A DNA stretch of 55,215 nt from an uncultured Bacillota bacterium (lineage in GTDB: Bacteria; Bacillota_I; Bacilli_A; RF39; UBA660): the NCBI GenBank assembly GCA_946617625.1, contig CAMOKF010000004.1:1-55215 (forward strand), in the 5' to 3' direction. The notes under the pieces were generated by a model, which was given only the letters and a program-made list of their open reading frames with translations, made no database searches and was not told the origin of the DNA. Shown here one piece after another: positions 10,021 through 17,174 of this stretch. Each line of letters begins with the position of its first letter. The first letter of the stretch is position 1. A program made the position numbers and the translations under genes.

Positions 10021-10590
10021 TTAATCTTTTATTTCTATTAGTTCTTTCTTTTCTAATTTATTATCTATAATTGTTTCTGCTATTTCCATACATGCCATTA
10101 GTACTACAGGCACAAATACTAAAAAGAAGAATCCTGCTTGTGTCATTACTATGGCATTTATTGATGATATTATTGGTACTACTCCAACTACTTTTCCTAC
10201 TACTTGTTTAGTTGTAATAGGTGGATCTGATAAAGCATTATTAACACCTTTAGTAGTTATTTCTCTTACACCATTATTATCTTCTATTTTAATTATTCTA
10301 TGGGTAATAATCTTACCACCTAGTCCTAATTTTTCTCCTCTATAAGCAATGTCATCTCCAACTTTTAGAGTCGCTGTATCACAATCCTTTACAGCAATTA
10401 TATCATTAACTTTGTATACAGGCACCATACTTTCTGATGCAACATTGTACATTCTGTATCCGAATACACTTTTATTGCCAGAAAACCTTTGTATTAATAC
10501 TACTGCTATATATAGAGCAATAATTAGTATAAATATTACATCAATTATTGTTTTTATAGTTGTATATACTTTAAAACCTTTTCTTGTCAT
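10021..10590 (-). CDS. sipW: SipW-like signal peptidase I (Ser/His type)
   Basis: 189 residues with membrane segments near 10-33 and 143-170. It contains VASESMVP (catalytic Ser near residue 53) and ITHRI (His near 95), the Ser/His dyad of the archaeal/ER-type S26B signal peptidases typified by SipW, instead of the Ser/Lys of ordinary bacterial LepB. SipW cleaves TasA-family precursors in Bacillus. It begins right after the DUF2357-like gene and is followed by a TasA-like gene, which supports a role in maturing the island's secreted proteins. Confidence 0.85.
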   Translation of the reverse strand: MTRKGFKVYTTIKTIIDVIFILIIALYIAVVLIQRFSGNKSVFGYRMYNVASESMVPVYKVNDIIAVKDCDTATLKVGDDIAYRGEKLGLGGKIITHRIIKIEDNNGVREITTKGVNNALSDPPITTKQVVGKVVGVVPIISSINAIVMTQAGFFFLVFVPVVLMACMEIAETIIDNKLEKKELIEIKD

Positions 10591-10591
10591 T

Positions 10592-11680
10592 CTAATCCTC
10601 TTTTTCCATATATTTTAGTAGATTACTAAATTTATCTTCTTCTCTGGATAATCTATCTTCAAACACATCAAAAATATAGGCATATTTTCTCTTATTATCC
10701 TCTTTTATCTTATTTATTTTTTTGATAAATATTTCTTTTAAATCTTCTTCATTTATTGTTTCACTACTATCTAGAATATTATTAATAAATGCTTCGCTCA
10801 TCTCAGCTATTTTTCTTTCAAACTTAGTGTTTGGCTTTTCTGTACTAATAAGCTTGTTATAATTATATAACATTAAGAATACTGAGTCATAGTCTTGTTT
10901 TACTACTCCATCATCATAGTAATTAGATTTTGAAGCTTCTTTTTTATCTTTAGATTCAAATAATTGAATATAGTTCCATAATTCCTCTGCTTTTTGGAAA
11001 TTAGGGTTCTTTAAGATAACATTTGTTTTTCTAATTGGTGATCGTACTGGAGGTACATGTAGTCTGTGAAGAGTTCTATATAATTCAGAAGCTTTAAATC
11101 CATCTAATTGTACTTTTACTTTAGCAACTCTTTCTGAGAAACTTTCTCCTGTTTGGCTTTTTACTTCTTCTTCACTTTTATCAAACGAATTAATATCAAT
11201 ATTAATATTAATGTTTTCTGTTCCTACTTTTGCATTTCCAGTATATTTTATAATCTTTTTATCACTAAAATGTGATTTATCTCCTGACTGTTCTACTCTT
11301 TCTTTAAAGAATAATTCAAGATTACCTAAAAGAGTAAATACAAATCTATTTTCATATGTATCAAGAGATTCATCTCTGTTAATATTTAATACTTTAGATG
11401 GTTTTACATCTCCAGTTTTTTTATCATAATCTTGGATGAAATTAGTATGCTGAGTAAGGTGAATAATTGATTCTACTGTTGTTCTTCTAGCAAGTTCAAC
11501 CTTAACAACTTCTTCTTCATTAATGATAAATCTTTTGGGGTTTCTTAAAATATTATCTATATATGGTACTACTTCTTCTACTTTATCTAACCATTCATAA
11601 TCAAATTTTTGATTAATATAGTCTCGATCTATATTTAATGTTGCATTTATACTCTCGAGAAAGTTCTTCTCTTCATCCAT
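10592..11680 (-). CDS. DUF2357/McrC-related partner protein, no nuclease domain visible
   Basis: 362 residues, soluble and charged. The stretch DTYENRFVFTLLGNLELFF resembles the conserved core of DUF2357 proteins, which accompany McrB-like ATPases in McrBC-type restriction loci. Those partners usually end in a PD-(D/E)xK nuclease; here the C-terminus is a charged helical segment (FEDRLSREEDKFSNLLKYME) and I see no nuclease motif. It follows the McrB-like gene by about 30 bases and precedes sipW by one base. A non-nuclease adaptor for the ATPase is the likely role. The family call rests on pattern recognition only. Confidence 0.55.
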   Translation of the reverse strand: MDEEKNFLESINATLNIDRDYINQKFDYEWLDKVEEVVPYIDNILRNPKRFIINEEEVVKVELARRTTVESIIHLTQHTNFIQDYDKKTGDVKPSKVLNINRDESLDTYENRFVFTLLGNLELFFKERVEQSGDKSHFSDKKIIKYTGNAKVGTENININIDINSFDKSEEEVKSQTGESFSERVAKVKVQLDGFKASELYRTLHRLHVPPVRSPIRKTNVILKNPNFQKAEELWNYIQLFESKDKKEASKSNYYDDGVVKQDYDSVFLMLYNYNKLISTEKPNTKFERKIAEMSEAFINNILDSSETINEEDLKEIFIKKINKIKEDNKRKYAYIFDVFEDRLSREEDKFSNLLKYMEKED

Positions 11681-11710
11681 ATCATCACCCCATTCTTATT
11701 CTAATTTATA

Positions 11711-13243
11711 CTATACCATTTTCTTAAGTCTTAATAGGTATTCTTTACATTCATTAAAATGTTCTTTACCAAATGCTTGATCTAGCCATTTAACGAAATC
11801 ATCTATTTCATCTCTTATGTAAGCTATATTTAATTGTTCAAATTTTCTAAATATTTTTCTTGCTATGAAGTAGTCAACTGCATCTACTTCTGTTCCACCA
11901 CATTCTATGAATGTAGCTACGAAATCTCTCATCTGCTTAACGATACGGTTACCGAAAGCTATACGGAAATGTTTAATAACATAATTATCCATATCTTCAA
12001 TTTTCTTTTCCATCTCAGCTGATAATTTATTTTTCTCTTTAGCTGCTTTAAATAATCCTTCTAGATATGAACTGTTAATATCTAATGAATCCATATCAAT
12101 AGGTTCAAATACTTGTCCTTTATCGTTGATATCTATTGGCATAGCACGGTCGTACACTTTATCTGTAACAGCAAATGTAGAGTCATCGTTATTGATTGTA
12201 CCGATATACCACATGTTACCAGGAATTTGTAATTTACCATTTTTTAATAGTTTTGGATCTGAATCCCATGTACTTGGAACTAACTCAATTATCCATTCAT
12301 CACGGCTAGGCATTTCTAGAATAGATAACATTTCTGCGAAATAATACTCGACACGGGCGATGTTCATTTCATCTAGTACAGTTACATATACATCATCTGT
12401 ATAATTTGCTTTATATAATCCTTTTAATACATCAGTTTCATTGAATTTTTTAGTAAATTCGTTGAAGTAACCAAAAAGTTCTGTTCTATCTCTCCATGAT
12501 GGTTGTACTGATGCGATAATGGCATCGTTCTTTATAAATTTACCCCAAGCATAAGCTAAGGAAGTTTTACCAGTACCAGAAATACCTTGTAGGATAACTA
12601 ATCTTGTACAGCTTAAACCTGAAATAAATAATCTAATCATATCACTTGTATAATATAGTCTTAATTTTGATGCTGCAAAGTTTCTAAAATGTTCAACTAA
12701 CTCTTGTAATGTGAATGTATTACCATAGTTAACTGGTTTATAATTAGCATACTCAACATCAATCTCATGTAATTTACTGAATCTGATATTAGATAAGTCA
12801 ACGTCTTTCTTCTCACCTTCAGATACATCTTCTTCATCAACTATATTAGCTTCATCTGGTTTAAGTCCTAATTGAGAAACTTTCATAGCTAGTATTTTAT
12901 CTTTTTCATTTGATAATTTAGCTACTTCTTTATTTAAGTTTCCAATTTCTTCTAACATAGATTCTTGTTCTACTAGTGTTTTTCTAAATCTTATGTACTT
13001 TCTTACTATGAACCATCCTAACAGAATAATTAGAGTTAGTATTACAGCTAATACTATGATTGCTATAACTACTAATATCCATTCTCCCATTTTGAAGTCT
13101 TCTCTATACATAGATATTACGTATCCGTATTCTCTTACATTGAACATTTGGATTACTCCTAGGATTATTCCTTTGAAAATGCCTAGGAAACCTTCAAAAA
13201 ACACGGACATGAATTCATATAGAAATCTTACAAATGTATCCAT
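11711..13243 (-). CDS. Membrane-anchored McrB-like AAA+ ATPase
   Basis: 510 residues. Two hydrophobic segments (about 8-32 and 53-78) are followed by a coiled coil (about 85-120) and an AAA+ module of the McrB/MoxR class: Walker A GISGTGKT near 218, Walker B VTVLDEMNIARVEYYFAEML near 286, and the sensor-like GTINNDDST near 346, then VYDRAM. McrB proteins normally form GTP-driven hexamers that move DNA for the McrC nuclease. A membrane anchor, an apparently nuclease-less partner and signal-peptidase/TasA neighbours argue for a different job at the membrane. The ATG overlaps the upstream TGA (TGATG). Confidence 0.75.
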   Translation of the reverse strand: MDTFVRFLYEFMSVFFEGFLGIFKGIILGVIQMFNVREYGYVISMYREDFKMGEWILVVIAIIVLAVILTLIILLGWFIVRKYIRFRKTLVEQESMLEEIGNLNKEVAKLSNEKDKILAMKVSQLGLKPDEANIVDEEDVSEGEKKDVDLSNIRFSKLHEIDVEYANYKPVNYGNTFTLQELVEHFRNFAASKLRLYYTSDMIRLFISGLSCTRLVILQGISGTGKTSLAYAWGKFIKNDAIIASVQPSWRDRTELFGYFNEFTKKFNETDVLKGLYKANYTDDVYVTVLDEMNIARVEYYFAEMLSILEMPSRDEWIIELVPSTWDSDPKLLKNGKLQIPGNMWYIGTINNDDSTFAVTDKVYDRAMPIDINDKGQVFEPIDMDSLDINSSYLEGLFKAAKEKNKLSAEMEKKIEDMDNYVIKHFRIAFGNRIVKQMRDFVATFIECGGTEVDAVDYFIARKIFRKFEQLNIAYIRDEIDDFVKWLDQAFGKEHFNECKEYLLRLKKMV

Positions 13244-14265
13244 CAAGCTTCCTCCTCATATATTACTATTCTATCATCAGTATCAGCATAACTAATTATA
13301 TCAGTTTCTCTCTTAGTTTTATAGCTAGTAACTATAAAAAATTCTATTGGTAGTGTCAATATAGTTGCAAACTTTTTATCTATATCATTTACATATGTCA
13401 TATCTCTATAGCATGAGATTTTAACTTTATTATTAAATACTCTATTTCTTGTAAATAATATTTCATCTGTTAGTCCAATACCTAGCTTTTTAATCATAAA
13501 TGTATTATTTACTATGTCTTTTATTTCACTGCATATGTCTCCATCAACTATAGCTGCATTTTCAAGTAATACTATATATCTTAGATCATCTTCATAACCC
13601 ATACATTTATCTTTTAATATTTTAAATGATAGTTTATTCAATATATTTATTGCTTTCTTAATATATAGTTTATTATCTTTATAAACTTGATTAACTAATG
13701 TCTTTCTATAACTATGAAGTACTTTAATGTCATAGTTCATATCAATTATGACTAAATTATTTTGTTTGTGAGTTGTTATTTGAAAGAACTCATCTAACTC
13801 AGTATCAAATATTTTATTTTCTTTGATAGTCATATTAGTAAATTCTTTAATAAACTGTTCTTTTTTACTCTTCTTTCCTAAGATAATACTTATAAATTGA
13901 TTTTTTGCTATTTCTTCTTCAAGTATTTGTCTTAGTTCATCTTTATCTTTATATATATTGTCTAAACAACATAAGAAATAAGCTACTTTTCTTAATTCTT
14001 TTATTTGTTTGGTATGTTCTTTATCATTTTCTACTAATTCTATCTCTAAGTTAGCAAATTCTTCTTTTAAAACTCCAAAAGAAAATGGTGTTCCATCTTC
14101 TACTGTTTCATATATATTATAAAATTTTGAATTAAAATAGTTGTCTATATATCTAGTAAGAACTTTATAGGATACTTCTTCTTGACTAGAGTTGTATAAT
14201 GTCATTCCTATTTTCTTTAGGTAATAGGTTTTAAATTTTCTATATGATTCTACTATATTGTTCAT
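13243..14265 (-). CDS. Unrecognised cytoplasmic protein, partner of the McrB-like ATPase
   Basis: 340 residues, no signal peptide or membrane segment, mixed alpha/beta with many charged residues; no family recognised. It is the first gene of the unit with the McrB-like ATPase, DUF2357-like protein, SipW and a TasA-like protein, and its stop overlaps the ATPase start (TGATG), so the two are translationally coupled and probably interact. The start at the ATG uses GGTGG just upstream; the TTG and GTG in the track lie inside that ribosome site. An extended -10 promoter lies at 14296-14301. Confidence 0.55.
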   Translation of the reverse strand: MNNIVESYRKFKTYYLKKIGMTLYNSSQEEVSYKVLTRYIDNYFNSKFYNIYETVEDGTPFSFGVLKEEFANLEIELVENDKEHTKQIKELRKVAYFLCCLDNIYKDKDELRQILEEEIAKNQFISIILGKKSKKEQFIKEFTNMTIKENKIFDTELDEFFQITTHKQNNLVIIDMNYDIKVLHSYRKTLVNQVYKDNKLYIKKAINILNKLSFKILKDKCMGYEDDLRYIVLLENAAIVDGDICSEIKDIVNNTFMIKKLGIGLTDEILFTRNRVFNNKVKISCYRDMTYVNDIDKKFATILTLPIEFFIVTSYKTKRETDIISYADTDDRIVIYEEEA

Positions 14266-14295
14266 TTCAACCACCAACTATCTATTCTCTACTAA

Positions 14296-14301
14296 ATTAT
14301 A
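14296..14301 (-). promoter_or_regulatory. Extended -10 promoter of the McrB-like/SipW unit
   Basis: Minus strand reads ATGCTATAAT, a TGn-extended -10 box about 30 bases before the start at 14265. The -35 region is weak. It would drive the five genes from 14265 down to the terminator at 9204-9235. Confidence 0.5.
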
Positions 14302-14343
14302 GCATATATATTTTTTTAATAAAAGTTATTAAATATATTAATT

Positions 14344-15282
14344 TTAATCTCTTGCTAATACTACATCCACTGTAACTATTGAATTAGGATTTGTTATTGG
14401 ATATGTATAATTCAGAGATGGATTATTTTTATAAAAAATTATTTTCTTATTTGTTGCTGCATCAACTTTAAAAGTATATTTTGATACATAATTTTTACCA
14501 TTTATTGTTGTCTCTTGATATCCTGTTGATAATCTATTCTTAATTGATTCATCTGTTGAGTCTAATAATATTACATTTGGATCAAAGGTTAATGTTACTT
14601 TTGCTGAAAAGCATTTTGCTTTATTAGTATCAGATAAAGTTTCATATACTTCTTGTGAGATTGTATCTCCTACTGAGTAAGATCCAAATGCTTGTTCTAC
14701 TTCATAATATGCCATGGAGTTAGTTAAATTTAGATTTAATGCTAATTCTCCTGCAGCATCATCAATGTTATAAGTAAACTTACTGTTAACAACATTTAAT
14801 GTATATGTTGCTGAAAGTTCTTTTTCATAAGGATAAGTTGATCTTGCAATAGTTTTAAAACTAATTGATTCTCCTGCTGTAAAACTTACTTTAGGAGTTA
14901 TAGTTACTTGATAACTATCCGTATGTGACTCTTTTCTAATAGTTCCAGAATTTTTACTTGTTACGCATGTTAGTTTTGTATCATCACACTCAACAGTTAT
15001 TGTATACTCTATATCACTATTAGTATATCTTTCATCAGTCTTTTTATTACTAACATCTACTGTTACAAAGTATGTACTTATACCATCCCAGTTATTAATT
15101 TGATATTGTTTATTATTCATTGATAATACTGAACTATTAAAATAAAACTTTTTACTTTCTAGTATATAATTATTAATAATATTGTAGATATATTTAGCGT
15201 AGACTATTCCTACTATAAAAAATGCTACTAATACTAGTAATATTGAAGTACTTATTATTTTGTGTTTTCTAATAAACTTCAT
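14344..15282 (-). CDS. Secreted surface protein with SipW-type (YAKY) N-terminus
   Basis: 312 residues. The basic start (MKFIRKHK), hydrophobic segment (about 10-27) and VYAKY junction match the other island precursors. The rest looks extracellular and beta-rich. The CDDTKLTC pair could form a disulfide; the segment YEVEQAFGSYSVGDTIS and later FDPNVILLD recall beta-sandwich/cohesin-like surface domains, but I would not name one. No LPXTG or C-terminal membrane anchor. It is the third gene of the unit transcribed from the promoter at 16511-16539. Confidence 0.6.
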   Translation of the reverse strand: MKFIRKHKIISTSILLVLVAFFIVGIVYAKYIYNIINNYILESKKFYFNSSVLSMNNKQYQINNWDGISTYFVTVDVSNKKTDERYTNSDIEYTITVECDDTKLTCVTSKNSGTIRKESHTDSYQVTITPKVSFTAGESISFKTIARSTYPYEKELSATYTLNVVNSKFTYNIDDAAGELALNLNLTNSMAYYEVEQAFGSYSVGDTISQEVYETLSDTNKAKCFSAKVTLTFDPNVILLDSTDESIKNRLSTGYQETTINGKNYVSKYTFKVDAATNKKIIFYKNNPSLNYTYPITNPNSIVTVDVVLARD

Positions 15283-15293
15283 AGCTTTCTCCT

Positions 15294-15890
15294 TTATACT
15301 TTTTGTTCTGAATAAATTGCTACCTCTATATTTTCAGGTACACCAGCATATTGTAAATATGATTTATATATAGATGGATACTCTACTACTAATATATAAG
15401 TATCTTTTCTTCTTACATTATATTGAAATTCATAAGTTGGAGATTGATTGTATAATTTATACCAAGCTCCATCTTCATCATTAACTAATGTGTATCCATT
15501 AGCTATATTTGTTGCACTGTTACTATATTGTTCATTTCTTACTAATTTTAATGTTATTGGTAAATTAGTTGTTGTTTTTAATTGAATATAATATTTTAAA
15601 TTAATGTCTCCATTTTCAGAATCATTATAATTTGAAACTGTAAATGTATATTGATATGGTGTATCACTCGGTATAATAGCATCTGGATCTATATTAAAAG
15701 TTAATTTTTCATCTTTTAATAAATATATTGCTTTGTCTATATTTGCACTTAATTTAGCATTTGTTTCATATTTAGCATATGATTGTGCAAACAATGTACT
15801 TAGTAGTATGAAAAGTAAAAGAACTAATGTTACTTTTAATACATTTTTTACTCTGTCTTCTCCTATTATTCCAATAAGTTTATTAACCAT
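15294..15890 (-). CDS. Secreted surface protein with SipW-type (YAKY) N-terminus
   Basis: 198 residues. After a short cytoplasmic start, a hydrophobic stretch (about 18-38) ends in QSYAKYETNAKLSA, the same YAKY junction as the 8605 and 14344 products. The mature part has beta-strand-like patterns typical of TasA/CalY-class domains (YQYTFTVSNYND, TYILVVEYP). No anchor motif is visible. It is 11 bases from each neighbour, within a three-gene unit of related secreted proteins. The precise family is uncertain. Confidence 0.6.
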   Translation of the reverse strand: MVNKLIGIIGEDRVKNVLKVTLVLLLFILLSTLFAQSYAKYETNAKLSANIDKAIYLLKDEKLTFNIDPDAIIPSDTPYQYTFTVSNYNDSENGDINLKYYIQLKTTTNLPITLKLVRNEQYSNSATNIANGYTLVNDEDGAWYKLYNQSPTYEFQYNVRRKDTYILVVEYPSIYKSYLQYAGVPENIEVAIYSEQKV

Positions 15891-15901
15891 TGTATCACCT
15901 G

Positions 15902-16489
15902 CTATTCATTATATTGTACTAATGTTTCTCCTGTATACTGTATTGCATTTAAATTTATTTCTACAAAACTATCACTTGTAGTTTCTTCATTATATTCTAT
16001 TAATGAACCATCATCTATCCATTCTAATACTAAAGTCAAATTCTTAATTGTTGATAAAGACGATTTATCAATAATTGTTGAATATGCAGATGGTCCTGTT
16101 CTAACTATTGTTAAATTACTTGATTCTATATCAGTTAATGTTAGATATTTTTCACTATCTATTGTTTTATCTTTTATAGAAAATGTAAGAAGAATAGCTA
16201 CATCACTGCTTGATGCATCTATTGTTACTGGATATGTCAAAACTGCTCCAGGTCCTACTTTTCCAGCTCTTATATTATTAAGAGTATTCATAGTATATGT
16301 TAAATCAATTGTATTTGAGTTATTAGTTATTTCTTGATTATTAACTTTTATTGACCAATTAGCTATATTATTATGAGCTGTTGCTGATACAATAGATTCA
16401 TATGCTCCTTGTGCTCCTCTAACTATTAGATAGGCAAAGCATAGAACTAATAAAAATATAATCATTGTTACTTTTCTTTTATCTTTCAT
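15902..16489 (-). CDS. SipW-type secreted protein, CalY/TasA-like, paralog of 8605-9204
   Basis: 195 residues. A basic start, a hydrophobic segment (about 8-22) and GAYESIVSATAHNN precede a beta-rich domain. It aligns by eye with the plus-strand product at 8605-9204: ANW-x-IK-x-NN, a PG-x-x-x-x-Y-x-VTIDA block and a W-IDDG motif. Here the junction is GAYES instead of YAKY. It is the first gene after the promoter at 16511-16539 and so probably the most abundant of this unit. No cell-wall sorting signal is present. Confidence 0.65.
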   Translation of the reverse strand: MKDKRKVTMIIFLLVLCFAYLIVRGAQGAYESIVSATAHNNIANWSIKVNNQEITNNSNTIDLTYTMNTLNNIRAGKVGPGAVLTYPVTIDASSSDVAILLTFSIKDKTIDSEKYLTLTDIESSNLTIVRTGPSAYSTIIDKSSLSTIKNLTLVLEWIDDGSLIEYNEETTSDSFVEINLNAIQYTGETLVQYNE

Positions 16490-16510
16490 ATTTTCACCTA
16501 GTTTGATGTA

Positions 16511-16539
16511 ATTATATCATAATTACAAGTTAATTTGAA
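16511..16539 (-). promoter_or_regulatory. Sigma-A-type promoter of the three-gene secreted-protein unit
   Basis: On the minus strand: -35 TTCAAA (16539-16534), 17-base spacer, -10 TATAAT (16516-16511) with a TGA extension. It lies just after the terminator of the previous unit and about 20 bases before the start of the 16489 gene. Confidence 0.7.
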
Positions 16540-16548
16540 TATATCATA

Positions 16549-16580
16549 AAAAAAAATAAGGATTTTTGTCCTTATTTTTT
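16549..16580 (-). terminator. Terminator after the second signal peptidase gene
   Basis: Minus strand AATAAGGA, loop CAAAAA, TCCTTATT, then a run of nine Ts. The stem overlaps the stop codon of the 16572 gene and closes the SPase-giant-SPase unit. Confidence 0.85.
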
Positions 16581-17141
16581 TTCTTCTAATACTTCAATTT
16601 CATCAGCAAAGTCATTTTTCTCAAATTTTAGTAATACTATGAATGAATATACATGATATATAAAGATACACATCATTGGTAATAATACTAAGAATAGGAA
16701 TCCCATTTTAGACTCTAAAGCTTTTAATATCTTTCCTAGATGTCTATGAATTGAAATATAATTACCTATTACTTTTCTATCATTTACTGTTGATGTTTCT
16801 CCTACATTTTTAATATCTAATGAATAGATTTGACCGAATCCATCATCTTTAACTTCAGTTACAGGAGCTCTTTTAACATAATATTGATCATTAATAACAC
16901 TGTAGTAATATATAACACTACCAACTTGAATGTTTTTATCATTCTTTATTATTAATAAATCTCCTTGTTCTACTCCTTCTAATAAAGAGGCTTGCCCTTT
17001 ATTTACTTCTACTAAAGTATAATCTCCAAATTGTGTATATCCGTAATCATTAACAAATAGTAGACATCCTGTTAGGAAGATAACATATGCTATTATAATT
17101 ACTTCAATTATTCCTAAAATAAATGATCCCAATCTTTTCAT
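16572..17141 (-). CDS. Divergent type I signal peptidase, apparent Ser/Lys dyad
   Basis: 189 residues with membrane segments near 8-30 and 147-172, the same layout as the SipW-like proteins. In place of SGSMEP it has QASLLEGVEQGDLLIIK, with a serine near residue 51 aligned to the catalytic one; in place of THRI it has YVKRAPV, with a lysine near 89 where SipW has histidine. That would be a eubacterial Ser/Lys dyad in a SipW-like frame, or a catalytically altered homolog. It is 33 bases downstream of the 2621-residue protein and probably processes it. Activity is not certain. Confidence 0.65.
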   Translation of the reverse strand: MKRLGSFILGIIEVIIIAYVIFLTGCLLFVNDYGYTQFGDYTLVEVNKGQASLLEGVEQGDLLIIKNDKNIQVGSVIYYYSVINDQYYVKRAPVTEVKDDGFGQIYSLDIKNVGETSTVNDRKVIGNYISIHRHLGKILKALESKMGFLFLVLLPMMCIFIYHVYSFIVLLKFEKNDFADEIEVLEEKK

Positions 17142-17174
17142 CTTTTTATCACCATCCTAATTTTAACATACATA

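Noticed and set aside
10592-14265. Classical McrBC-type restriction/defence locus
   Set aside because: The ATPase is membrane-anchored, no nuclease domain is seen in the partner, no methyltransferase or other defence gene is nearby, and the genes are embedded among signal peptidases and secreted proteins.
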